A stretch of DNA of 64,000 nucleotides, taken from Thermaurantiacus tibetensis. Lineage in GTDB: Bacteria > Pseudomonadota > Alphaproteobacteria > Sphingomonadales > Sphingomonadaceae. The stretch is from contig NZ_JACHTM010000004.1 of the NCBI RefSeq assembly GCF_015354055.1, positions 186,001 to 250,000 of the forward strand. The letters are read 5' to 3'. The translations under genes were made by a program, and so were the position numbers. Positions 29,967 to 37,797 of this stretch are shown here, piece by piece; position 1 is the stretch's first letter; every line of letters starts with the position of its first letter. Under the pieces are notes generated by a model that worked only from the letters and a program-made list of their open reading frames with translations, was not told where the DNA came from and made no database searches.

Positions 29967-31059
29967 GCTCCCCACCCGCCGCGACGAAGCGTGGCGCTGG
30001 GCCGACCTGCGCCACGCCGAGGCCTTCCTCGAGACCCCTGCACCGGCCAACGACGCGCTTCCCGAGACCGACCATCTCTGGCTCGACCTTGCCGGCCCCC
30101 GCCAGCTCTTCGTCGCCGGCCAGCCGGTCGGCGCGGCAGCGCAGGCGCCCACGCCCGACCGCACGCTGCCACGCCACCCCCTTGCCGACCTTGCTGCCGC
30201 GCGCGCAACCGCAGGCGCCACCCTCGAGATCCCGGCCGGCGCGGACGCCGGCCTCGTCCAGCTCCTCCACGTGGGCCGCGGCGGCGCCGCCCACGGCATC
30301 ACCCGCGTCATCCTCGGGGCGGGTGCCCGCCTCACCCTCGTCGAGAGCTTCGCCGACGAGGGCCAGGACCACTGGCTCAACCACCGCCTCGACGCCGAGC
30401 TTGGGCCGGGCGCCGAACTCGTCCGGGTCTCGCGCACCCTGTCGGGCCACGGTCTCGTCTCCGACCGCGCTGCCGTCCGCATGAGAGAGGCAAGCCGCTT
30501 CGTCCACCTGACCCTCGGTCTTGGCGCAGCGTCGCTGCGCGCCGAAGTCGAGGTGCTCCTCGAGGGCGCCGGCGCCCACGCCGAGGTGGATGGCATTCTG
30601 CTTGCCGACGGCGCGGCCGTGCTTGACGCCCTGACCCGGCTCGACCACCGCGTCCCCGACACCTCGAGCCGCCAGCGCTGGCGGCTGGTGGCCGGCGGCA
30701 CGGCCCAGGCCTCGATCGCCGGCGGCGTGGCAGTTGCCCGCCACGCCCAGAAGACCGATGCCGAACAGTCGCTGAAGGCGCTCCTCCTGCGCCGCACGGC
30801 CGCCGTCAACCTTAAGCCCGAGCTCGAGATCTTCGCCGACGACGTGGCCTGCGCCCATGGCTGCACCGTGGGCGAGCTCGACCGCGCCGCGCTCTTCTAC
30901 CTCGGAACCCGCGGCGTGCCCCCCGCCGAGGCCGAGGCGCTGTTGACCCTCGCCTTCGTCGCCGACGCGCTCGCCGGCCTGCCCGAGGGCGCGCTTCAGG
31001 ACGCGCTCGATGCCGAGGCGCGGGCCTGGCTCGCCCGCCACGCCGGAGGCCGGGCATGA
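29956..31059 (+). CDS. sufD: Fe-S assembly protein SufD
   Basis: A 367-residue SufB paralogue that completes the SufBC2D complex and is needed for iron entry in the studied systems. The N-terminal region is RRDEAWRWADLRHAEAF. The beta-helix core contains ILGAGARLTLVESF, DTSSRQRWRLVAGGTAQASI and KTDAEQSLKALLL. The C-terminal conserved His/Cys are in FADDVACAHGCTVGELD. ATG 29956 lies inside the end of sufC, and the stop overlaps sufS. Confidence 0.96.
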   Translation: MRPELPTRRDEAWRWADLRHAEAFLETPAPANDALPETDHLWLDLAGPRQLFVAGQPVGAAAQAPTPDRTLPRHPLADLAAARATAGATLEIPAGADAGLVQLLHVGRGGAAHGITRVILGAGARLTLVESFADEGQDHWLNHRLDAELGPGAELVRVSRTLSGHGLVSDRAAVRMREASRFVHLTLGLGAASLRAEVEVLLEGAGAHAEVDGILLADGAAVLDALTRLDHRVPDTSSRQRWRLVAGGTAQASIAGGVAVARHAQKTDAEQSLKALLLRRTAAVNLKPELEIFADDVACAHGCTVGELDRAALFYLGTRGVPPAEAEALLTLAFVADALAGLPEGALQDALDAEARAWLARHAGGRA

Positions 31060-32285
31060 CCGCGCTGCCGCTCGCTGCTGCCCACGCGCCGACCCCGCGC
31101 CTCCTCGACCTGCGGGGCGAATTCCCGGCCGTGCCCTCCGACTGGGCCTATCTCGACGCCGCCGCAACCGCCCAGAAGCCGCGCGCCGTCATCGAGGCGA
31201 TCACCCGCGCCTACGCGGAAGACTATGCAACCGTCCACCGCGGGGTCTACGCCCGCTCGGCCCGCATGACCGAAGCCTATGAGGCAGCGCGCGAGACGGT
31301 TGCCCGCTTCATCGGCGCCAGGCCTGACGAAATCATCTTCGTGCGCGGCGCGACCGAGGCGATCAATCTCGTGGCGCAGAGCTGGGGCGCCGCCAACGTC
31401 GGCCCGGGCGACCGCATCCTCCTCTCCCTCCTCGAGCATCACTCCAACATCGTTCCCTGGCGGATGCTCGCCGACCGGGTCGGCGCCGAAATCGATGTCG
31501 CGCCCCTGACCGAGGATGGCCGGATCGACGAGGCCGCGCTCGTCGCGCGCATCGGCCCGCGGACGAAGCTGGTCGCCATCGCCCATGTCTCGAACGTGCT
31601 GGGAAGCGTGGCCGACGTTCCCCGCATCGCCGCGGCTGCCCACGCCGCGGGCGCGAAGCTCCTGGTCGACGGCTGCCAGGCTGCACCCCGCATGGCGCTC
31701 GACATGGCGGCGCTCGGCTGCGACTTCTACGCCTTCTCCGGCCACAAGCTCTATGGGCCGACCGGCATCGGCGTGCTCTGGGCGCGGGGCCATCTGCTCG
31801 CCGCGATGCCGCCGTGGCAGGGCGGCGGCGCGATGATCGAGGAGGTGCGCTTCGAGCGCGTCACCTATGCCTCGCCGCCGCTCCGCTTCGAGGCGGGCAC
31901 GCCGCACATCGTCGGCGCCATCGGCCTTGCCGCCGCCATCCGCTGGGTGGAGGAGGTGGGCATCGCCGCGATCGAGGCGCACGAGGCCGCGCTCACCGCC
32001 ATGGCCCGCGCCGAGCTCGAGGCGCTCGGCGTGCGCGTGCTTGGCCCGGCCCGGTCGGCGGGCATCCTCTCCTTCGCGGTCGGCGAGGTCCATCCCCACG
32101 ACGTTGCGACCATCCTTGACGAGAGCGGGGTTGCGATCCGCGCCGGCCATCACTGCGCCCAGCCGCTCATGCGCCACCTTGGCGTCCCGGCCACCGCCCG
32201 GGCCAGCGTCTCGGCCCACACCACGCCTGCCGACATCGGCCGCCTCGCCGAAGGCGTGAAACGCGTGCAGAGGATCTTCGGATGA
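31056..32285 (+). CDS. sufS: Cysteine desulfurase SufS
   Basis: A 409-residue type II cysteine desulfurase, the sulfur donor for cluster assembly. The PLP lysine is in DFYAFSGHKLYGPTGIGVLW, and the active-site Cys is in IRAGHHCAQPLMRHLG. VHRGVYARSARMTEAYE and LLSLLEHHSNIVPW are typical of the SufS/CsdA class. Both ends overlap neighbours by 4 bases. Group II enzymes usually need a SufE or SufU partner, and neither is encoded in this operon. Confidence 0.97.
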   Translation: MTALPLAAAHAPTPRLLDLRGEFPAVPSDWAYLDAAATAQKPRAVIEAITRAYAEDYATVHRGVYARSARMTEAYEAARETVARFIGARPDEIIFVRGATEAINLVAQSWGAANVGPGDRILLSLLEHHSNIVPWRMLADRVGAEIDVAPLTEDGRIDEAALVARIGPRTKLVAIAHVSNVLGSVADVPRIAAAAHAAGAKLLVDGCQAAPRMALDMAALGCDFYAFSGHKLYGPTGIGVLWARGHLLAAMPPWQGGGAMIEEVRFERVTYASPPLRFEAGTPHIVGAIGLAAAIRWVEEVGIAAIEAHEAALTAMARAELEALGVRVLGPARSAGILSFAVGEVHPHDVATILDESGVAIRAGHHCAQPLMRHLGVPATARASVSAHTTPADIGRLAEGVKRVQRIFG

Positions 32286-32806
32286 CCCACGACCAGCCCA
32301 TCCGCCGCTTCGAGGTCGAGATCGTGGACCAGGTGCCGCCGCCGCCGAAGGCACCGCCGCTCGGCGCCCCGCCCGCGCCCCCCAGCCCCGCGAGCCCCGC
32401 GTCCGCCGCCCCTGCCCCGTCCGCCACCGGGGCCCCGGATGCCGGGCGCCCGCGCGACTTCCTCGAGGGCTTCCTTGGGGCATCCCCCAACCCGCCCGCC
32501 GGCGAAGACCCGCTGCGCGAGGCGGTGATCCAGGCGCTGCGCGACATCTATGACCCCGAGATCCCGGTCAACATCTATGACCTTGGCCTCATCTACGGAG
32601 TCGAGATCGTCGACGGCCATGTCACCATCACCATGACGCTGACCACCCCGCACTGCCCCGTGGCCGAATCGATGCCGGGCGAGGTGGAGCTGCGCGTGCT
32701 CGCCGTCCCCGGCGTGGCCAGCTGCGACGTCAACCTGGTCTGGGATCCGCCGTGGAACCCGGCCTCCATGTCGGACGAAGCCCGGCTCGAACTGGGGATG
32801 CTCTGA
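32282..32806 (+). CDS. sufT: SufT/MIP18-family Fe-S maturation protein (DUF59)
   Basis: A 174-residue protein. The first 75 residues are proline/alanine-rich and probably disordered. The DUF59 domain follows: LREAVIQALRDIYDPEIPVNIYD split here by its conserved DPEIPVNIYDLGLIY motif, then TMTLTTPHCPVAESMP with the conserved Cys, and the CDVNLVWDPPWNPASMSDEAR terminus cut at family-conserved residues. DUF59 proteins help deliver Fe-S clusters to targets. Its position between sufS and sufA supports that role. Confidence 0.93.
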   Translation: MTHDQPIRRFEVEIVDQVPPPPKAPPLGAPPAPPSPASPASAAPAPSATGAPDAGRPRDFLEGFLGASPNPPAGEDPLREAVIQALRDIYDPEIPVNIYDLGLIYGVEIVDGHVTITMTLTTPHCPVAESMPGEVELRVLAVPGVASCDVNLVWDPPWNPASMSDEARLELGML

Positions 32807-33213
32807 TGGACTCGCCTTCCGTCCCCGCCCCGGCGGCGCCTGCCGCCGAGGCCCCTGCGACCCGGCGCGCCGCCCGACCGCGCCCGGCGCCGCTCACCCT
32901 CACGCCTGCCGCCGAGGCGCGGATCGCCCACCTCATCGCCACCGCACCGCACCCGGTCGCCGGAGTCCGCCTCTCGACCCCGCGGCGCGGCTGCTCGGGC
33001 CTGTCTTACGCGCTCGACTATGCGACCGAGGCGAAGCCGGGCGACGAAGCCATCGAGACTCCGGCGGGCACGCTCTTCGTCGACGGCGCCTCGCTCCTCT
33101 ACCTCATCGGCAGCGTCATGGACTGGAAGGAAGACGACTTCTCGGCGGGATTCGTCTTCCAGAACCCCAATTCCAAGGGCAGCTGCGGCTGCGGCGAGAG
33201 CTTCACCGTCTGA
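32806..33213 (+). CDS. sufA: A-type Fe-S carrier protein SufA/IscA-like
   Basis: A 135-residue A-type carrier. The N-terminal 30 residues are a proline/alanine extension, and the core is LTLTPAAEARIAHLI. The three conserved cysteines are in RRGCSGLSYALDY and SKGSCGCGESF near the C-terminus. It accepts clusters and passes them to apoproteins. The start overlaps the sufT stop (TGATG), and it closes the suf operon. A weak 6-bp hairpin at 33312-33330 lies in the 178-bp gap that follows. Confidence 0.95.
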   Translation: MDSPSVPAPAAPAAEAPATRRAARPRPAPLTLTPAAEARIAHLIATAPHPVAGVRLSTPRRGCSGLSYALDYATEAKPGDEAIETPAGTLFVDGASLLYLIGSVMDWKEDDFSAGFVFQNPNSKGSCGCGESFTV

Positions 33214-33391
33214 GCCCTGGCACGGCCGGGTGGCGGGCAGCCGGCAGCGATCGGGGCCGAGGGGGAGGGGCCGAGGGGGCAGCCGGTCAGACGCGGGGGC
33301 CGGTCGAGCGAGGGACAAGGAGCATGTCCCGTTCGCGCCGCGCGCACGCGTCGCGCTGGCCGTGCGCACGCCAAGCCGCTAGCCGGAAGCC

Positions 33392-34576
33392 ATGTTCCCC
33401 GCGACCCGCGCCGCCGCACTCGCAAGGCTCGAGGCCTTCCTGCCCCGCGCCGGCCGCGCCTACGCCGAACGGCGCAACCTCGACGAGGGGCCGGGCCGGC
33501 GCACCGACGTCTCCGGGCTCTCGCCCGCCATCCGCCGCCGCCTCGTCACCGAGGAGGAGGTCGCGAAGGCCGCCGTTGCCGCCCATGGCCTCGCCGCAGC
33601 GGAGAAATTCGTCGCCGAGGTGTGCTGGCGCAGCTACTGGCGCGGCCATCTCGAAACCCGGCCCGCGCTGTGGCAGCGCTACCGCGATGACCTCGCCCGG
33701 CTCGACTCGGCCCTCGGCCGCGACGCGTCGCTTGCCGCCCGCTTCGCGGAGGCCGTTTCGGGCCGCACGGGCATCGACTGCTTCGATGCCTGGGCGCACG
33801 AGCTCGTCGAGACCGGCTACCTCCACAACCACGCGCGCATGAACTTCGCCAGCATCTGGATCTTCACCCTGCGTCTCCCCTGGCAGCTCGGCGCCGCCCA
33901 CTTCTTCCGCCACCTGCTCGACGCCTGCCCCGCCTCCAACACCCTGTCCTGGCGCTGGGTCGCCGGCCTCCAGACCGCGGGCAAGACCTACCTCGCCCGG
34001 CCCGAGATCATCCGGAAGACCTCGCTCGGCCGCTTCCGGGTCGATGCCCCGCTGGCAACCGCCGCGCCGCCGCCCCCGCCCGAGCCGCCCGCCCCCCTCG
34101 TGCCGCTCGCCCCCCTGCCCGCGGCCGACCCGGAGGCCCGCACCGGCGTCTTCCTCCACACCGAGGACTTGAGCCCCGAAACCCTCCCCCTCCCGGCGCA
34201 CCCCGTGGCCCTTGCTGCCGTCGACGCAATCGGCGGCGACCCGGCGGAACTCAAGCGCGCTCACGCCAACGCCGCGCTCGAGGATGGCGTGGCCCGCGCC
34301 GCCGCGCACTTCGGGCTCGAACCCGAGCGCCTGCCGGAAGCGGCGCTCGAGGAGGCGATGCGCGGCTTTGCCGCCCGCCACCGCCTCGCCCAGATCCTCA
34401 CCCCCTTCGCGCCCGTCGACCCGGTCGCCTCCCGCCTCGCCCGCCTCGCCGCCACCCTTGCCGGCGATGGCGTCCGCCTCGTCCCCCTCCGCCGCGCCTG
34501 GGATGCCCGCGCCTTCCCGCACGCCGGCCGCGGCTTCTTCGCCTTCCGCCAGGTCATCCCGGAGCTCGTCGGGTGA
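33392..34576 (+). CDS. Photolyase-like FAD-binding protein with apparently permuted domains
   Basis: A 394-residue protein. Residues about 10-215 match the C-terminal FAD-binding helical domain of DNA photolyases/cryptochromes: YAERRNLDEGPG, TDVSGLSPAIRRRLVTEEEV, AEKFVAEVCWRSYWRGHLE, GYLHNHARMNFASIWIFTL and DACPASNTLSWRWVAGLQTAGK. After a proline-rich linker, residues about 245-394 look like an alpha/beta segment (TGVFLHTEDLSPE, HPVALAAVDAIGG, AQILTPFAPVDPVASRLARL, GRGFFAFRQVIPELVG) that could stand in for the antenna-binding domain normally found at the N-terminus. A photolyase or light-sensing role is inferred. The stop overlaps the next gene (GTGA). Confidence 0.8.
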   Translation: MFPATRAAALARLEAFLPRAGRAYAERRNLDEGPGRRTDVSGLSPAIRRRLVTEEEVAKAAVAAHGLAAAEKFVAEVCWRSYWRGHLETRPALWQRYRDDLARLDSALGRDASLAARFAEAVSGRTGIDCFDAWAHELVETGYLHNHARMNFASIWIFTLRLPWQLGAAHFFRHLLDACPASNTLSWRWVAGLQTAGKTYLARPEIIRKTSLGRFRVDAPLATAAPPPPPEPPAPLVPLAPLPAADPEARTGVFLHTEDLSPETLPLPAHPVALAAVDAIGGDPAELKRAHANAALEDGVARAAAHFGLEPERLPEAALEEAMRGFAARHRLAQILTPFAPVDPVASRLARLAATLAGDGVRLVPLRRAWDARAFPHAGRGFFAFRQVIPELVG

Positions 34577-35412
34577 GGCCGTTCCGCTGCTCCGCCCCGC
34601 TCGACGGGTGTTCGCCCCTGCTGCTCGCCTCGCCCCACTCGGGCACCCACGTGCCGCGCGCCGCGCTTGCGCGCACCTGCGCGCCGCCGTCGGCGCTGCG
34701 CAGGCTCGAGGATGCGCACGTCGGCCGGCTTCTCAGCGCGGCCAGCGCCCACGCGCCCCTCATCGAGGCCACCCACGCCCGCGCCGTCATCGACTTGAAC
34801 CGCGCCGAGACCGACATCGACCCCGAGACGGTGGAAGGCATGGCCGCCGACCGCCCGCTTCCCGAGCGCACGCGGGCCGGCTTCGGCCTCTTCCCGAAGC
34901 TCGCCGGCCCCGGCCAGCCGGTGCTCGCCCGGCCGCTGCCGCGCGCCGAGGCCGTCGCCCGCATCGCCACGCTCCACCGCCCGTGGCACGCGGCCCTCGC
35001 CGGGGGGCTCGCAGCGGCCCGGGCGCGCCACGGCATCGCCCTCCTCCTTGACATGCACTCCATGCCGCCCGTGAGCCCGGGCGGGCCGCACGTTGTCCTC
35101 GGCGACCGCCACGGCACCAGCGCCGCGCCTGCCCTCGTCGATGCGCTCGAGGCGGCGTTCCGCGCCCGCGGGCTCGCAACCGCCCGCAACCACCCCTATG
35201 CCGGGGGCCACACGCTCGAACGGCATGCCCGGCCTGCCGAGGGCCTCCATGCCATCCAGGTCGAGCTCTGCCGCAGCCTCTACATGAACCCCGAGACGCT
35301 CGAACCCCACGCCGGCTTCGCCCCGCTTGCGGCGCTCCTCGCCGACGTGGTGGCCGAGCTCGTCGCCACCCTCTCCCCCCTCTCCCCTGCCCTCCCCCTC
35401 GCTGCGGAATAG
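34573..35412 (+). CDS. N-formylglutamate amidohydrolase family protein
   Basis: A 279-residue member of the N-formylglutamate amidohydrolase (FGase) family: LLLASPHSGTHVPRA, RAVIDLNRAETDIDPE, GIALLLDMHSMPP and AIQVELCRSLYMNPET are the metal- and substrate-site motifs. Characterised members hydrolyse N-formyl-glutamate at the end of one histidine-degradation pathway, but no hut genes are visible here, so the substrate is unproven. It starts at GTG 34573, overlapping the photolyase-like gene stop. Confidence 0.9.
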   Translation: MRPFRCSAPLDGCSPLLLASPHSGTHVPRAALARTCAPPSALRRLEDAHVGRLLSAASAHAPLIEATHARAVIDLNRAETDIDPETVEGMAADRPLPERTRAGFGLFPKLAGPGQPVLARPLPRAEAVARIATLHRPWHAALAGGLAAARARHGIALLLDMHSMPPVSPGGPHVVLGDRHGTSAAPALVDALEAAFRARGLATARNHPYAGGHTLERHARPAEGLHAIQVELCRSLYMNPETLEPHAGFAPLAALLADVVAELVATLSPLSPALPLAAE

Positions 35413-35416
35413 CCCC

Positions 35417-36760
35417 GTGCCTCACGCCCCTCGCCCGCCCCACGCCCTCCTCATCGGCGCCGGCTGCTCCGGCTTCACCACCGCCAAGCGCCTCAAGGAC
35501 GAGAGGCTATCCTTCGACTGGTTCGAGATGTCGGACCGCATCGGCGGCAACTGGGCCTATGGCAACCCCAACGGCCGCTCCGCCGCCTACCAGAGCCTCC
35601 ACATCGACACCTCCAAGTGGCGCCTCCAGTTCGAGGACTTCCCCTGCCCGGCCGACTGGCCGGATTTTCCCCACCACAGCCTGATTGCCGCCTATTTCGA
35701 GGCCTATGTCGACCACTTCGGCCTCCGCCCCCTGGTGCGCTTCCGCCACGAGGTCCGCCGGGTGTGGCAGGAGGGTGCGGACTGGTTCGCCGAGGTCGAG
35801 GGGCCCGGGGGCAGCGCCACCCATGGGCCCTACAGCCATGTCATCGTCGCCAATGGCCACCACTGGGATCCGAACGTACCCGAGATCCCCGGCACCTTCT
35901 CCGGCCACGAGTTCCACGCCCGCCACTACCGCTCGCCCTTCGAGCCCATCGACTGCCGGGGGAAGACCATCGTCGTCATTGGCCTTGGCAACACCGCGGT
36001 CGACATCGCCTCCGAGCTCGGCCAGCGGTCGCTCGAAACCCGCCTCATCGTCTCGGCCCGGCGGGGTGTGTGGGTGCTGCCGAAATATCTCCACGGCAGG
36101 CCCATGGACAAGACTCCCGCCCCGCCCTGGATGCCGGGCTGGCTGAAGCGTCGCCTCGGCGCCGCCGCCATCCGCCGCGCTGTCGGCCGCATGTCGGACT
36201 ACGGCCTCCCCGAGCCCGACCACGCCCCGCTCGAGGCCCACCCCACCGTCTCGTCCGAGTTCCTGCTGCGCTGCGGCAACGGCGACATCGAGGTGAAACC
36301 GATCGTCACCGCGAAGGAGGGGGACCAGCTCGTCTTCGCCGACGGCAGCCGCGAGCGGGTCGACATCCTCATCCACGCGACCGGCTACCGGCTCTCCTTC
36401 CCCTTCCTCTCGCCCGAGGACGCGCCCGTCCGGAACAACCACCTCCCCCTCTTCAAGCGGATGGTGCAGAGCGACCCGCGCCTCCATGGGCTCTGGTTCA
36501 TGGGCCTCGCCCAGCCGCTCCCCACGCTGGTCAACTTCGCCGAGCAGCAGGCGAAGCTGCTCGCCGCCTTCATGAGCGGCCGCTACGCCCTCCCCTCCCC
36601 TGCCGAGATGGACCGCATCATCGCCGCCGACGAGGCCACCCACCGCGGCCACTATTACGCAAGCCCCCGCCACACCATCCAGGTCGACTTCGACACCTAC
36701 TGCCACGATCTCAAGGCCGAACTCGCCCGCGGCGCGAAGCGCGCCCGCGTCGCGGCCTAG
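35417..36760 (+). CDS. Flavin-containing monooxygenase
   Basis: A 447-residue FMO-type enzyme. The FAD-binding Rossmann motif is LLIGAGCSGFTTAKRL (residues about 10-25), FEMSDRIGGNWAYG is the typical second FAD contact, and the NADP-binding motif is VVIGLGNTAVDIASEL. Fingerprint-like FSGHEFHARHYRSP precedes it, and ATG near HATGYRLSFPFL matches the family's C-terminal ATGY. It should oxygenate a soft nucleophile (N or S) or act as a Baeyer-Villiger enzyme; the substrate is unknown. Start is GTG 35417, 4 bp after the previous stop. Confidence 0.92.
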   Translation: MPHAPRPPHALLIGAGCSGFTTAKRLKDERLSFDWFEMSDRIGGNWAYGNPNGRSAAYQSLHIDTSKWRLQFEDFPCPADWPDFPHHSLIAAYFEAYVDHFGLRPLVRFRHEVRRVWQEGADWFAEVEGPGGSATHGPYSHVIVANGHHWDPNVPEIPGTFSGHEFHARHYRSPFEPIDCRGKTIVVIGLGNTAVDIASELGQRSLETRLIVSARRGVWVLPKYLHGRPMDKTPAPPWMPGWLKRRLGAAAIRRAVGRMSDYGLPEPDHAPLEAHPTVSSEFLLRCGNGDIEVKPIVTAKEGDQLVFADGSRERVDILIHATGYRLSFPFLSPEDAPVRNNHLPLFKRMVQSDPRLHGLWFMGLAQPLPTLVNFAEQQAKLLAAFMSGRYALPSPAEMDRIIAADEATHRGHYYASPRHTIQVDFDTYCHDLKAELARGAKRARVAA

Positions 36761-36774
36761 CAACGGGAGACAGA

Positions 36775-36812
36775 GGCCTCCGGCGGCCGGGGCCTGAGGC
36801 CCCGGACCCCCC
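36775..36812 (+). repeat. REP-like hairpin element, forward copy
   Basis: CTCCGGCGG, then the hairpin CCGGGGCC-TGA-GGCCCCGG (stem arms 36787-36794 and 36798-36805), then ACCCCCC. An inverted, diverged copy of the same three-part unit lies about 170 bp downstream. It follows the monooxygenase stop by 15 bp and may also act as its transcription terminator, although there is no T-tract. Confidence 0.7.
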
Positions 36813-36974
36813 ATCGGACTCAGCGTTCGCGCCGCACCGAAGGCAGCGCAAACCGAGGCGCCGCGGGCATTGACGCGCGCGGGATGCCTGATTCCGGTCG
36901 CTGTATCAGAGGGATGAAGGGCCTGCGGCGCTTCAAGCTGCGCGGACCTCGCCGCCGCGCTCCGGAAGGAAACT
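36813..36974. other. Non-coding spacer between the two REP-like copies
   Basis: Together with the flanking hairpins this makes 313 bp (36761-37073) with no gene I can support. A 104-codon open frame starting in this stretch reads through the right-hand hairpin and has no family character, so I treat it as chance. Confidence 0.5.
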
Positions 36975-37015
36975 TCGGGGGGTGCAGGGGCGTCACGCCC
37001 CTGCCCGCCGGAGAC
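36975..37015 (-). repeat. REP-like hairpin element, inverted copy
   Basis: GGGGGGT at about 36977-36983, then the hairpin CAGGGGCG-TCA-CGCCCCTG (36985-37003), then CCCGCCGGAG. The reverse complement matches the forward copy at 36775-36812. The stem base pairs differ in both arms, so pairing is kept by compensatory changes, and the loop TCA is the complement of the other loop TGA. Confidence 0.7.
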
Positions 37016-37073
37016 CCTTCCTTCTCCTCCGTGCGTCTCTCCGTCCCGCATCCGGTCGCCCCGGGGTCGCAGG

Positions 37074-37487
37074 TCAGGGAGTGCCGATCACGTCGAGGCC
37101 CTCGGCGCGGGCGGCTTGGGCGAGGGCCGCATCGAGGGTGGCGAGCGTCGCGCCGTGGTGGCGGGCGCATTCGAGATAGGCGGCGTCATAGACCGTGAGG
37201 CCGTGGAGGGTGGCGAGCGCGAGCGTTGCGCCGATCGCGCCGGCGCCGCGCTGGTCGTCGTGGATCGGGAGGGCAGCGACATCGGCGAGAATGAGGGGAG
37301 GAAGCGCGGCCGCGATGCGCCCGCGTCGGGCGGCGGCGAGGAGGCCATTGGCAACCTCGTAGCGCCACAGGGCGGGGACATGCGCGCCCTCCCGGGCAAG
37401 GCGGGCCTCGAAGGCGTCGAGACCGGGGGCGCCGTCTTCGGCGAGCGCGACGGCGAGGATGTACGAGGCATCCACCACGAGGGCCAT
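37074..37487 (-). CDS. PIN-domain ribonuclease toxin (VapC family)
   Basis: A 137-residue PIN protein. The acidic catalytic residues appear in VVDASYILAVAL (first Asp), LWRYEVANGLL (Glu) and TVYDAAYLECARHHGATLATLD (Asp residues). VapC toxins cut specific RNAs, often tRNA. It follows a Phd-type antitoxin gene by 10 bp in the same direction, the usual antitoxin-first order. The ORF appears complete. Confidence 0.92.
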   Translation of the reverse strand: MALVVDASYILAVALAEDGAPGLDAFEARLAREGAHVPALWRYEVANGLLAAARRGRIAAALPPLILADVAALPIHDDQRGAGAIGATLALATLHGLTVYDAAYLECARHHGATLATLDAALAQAARAEGLDVIGTP

Positions 37488-37497
37488 GGTGGACCCG

Positions 37498-37740
37498 TTA
37501 CCGGCGCCCGTCGTCGATCAGGGCGCGGAGGTCGGCGGGTCCAAGGCCGGTCTTCAGGCGCGCGGCACGCTTGCGCAGGCGCCGGAGCGCGGCCGTGCCC
37601 GCATCGGGCGCCGGGGCGGGGACAAGGCGGGCGACGGGGCGGCCGCGGTGGGTGATGGTGACGCTCTCGCCGGCGCGCGCGCGGGCGAGCAGGCGGGACC
37701 AGTGGGTCTTGGCGTCATAGGCGGAGATGTCAGCCACCAC
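37498..37740 (-). CDS. Phd/YefM-type antitoxin
   Basis: An 80-residue antitoxin: DISAYDAKTHWSRLLARARAGE and VTITHRGRPVARLVPAP are the family's DNA-binding N-terminal domain. The C-terminal tail (RLKTGLGPADLRALIDDGRR, cut at its end) should wrap the toxin. It probably represses its own promoter in the 57 bp upstream and neutralises the PIN toxin encoded downstream. Confidence 0.9.
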   Translation of the reverse strand: MVADISAYDAKTHWSRLLARARAGESVTITHRGRPVARLVPAPAPDAGTAALRRLRKRAARLKTGLGPADLRALIDDGRR

Positions 37741-37797
37741 TCCCGAATAGACCAGTTTCCAGACCGGTTCAAGCCGGGGTCCGGGGCCGCTCGGCCC

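Noticed and set aside
33312-33330. GGGACA/TGTCCC hairpin after sufA as a terminator
   Set aside because: The stem is only 6 bp with a 7-nt loop and no T-tract, so I mention it only in the sufA note.
36884-37198. A 104-codon open frame downstream of the monooxygenase
   Set aside because: It lies across a REP-like hairpin and into the antisense of the PIN toxin, has no family features and is explained by high GC content.
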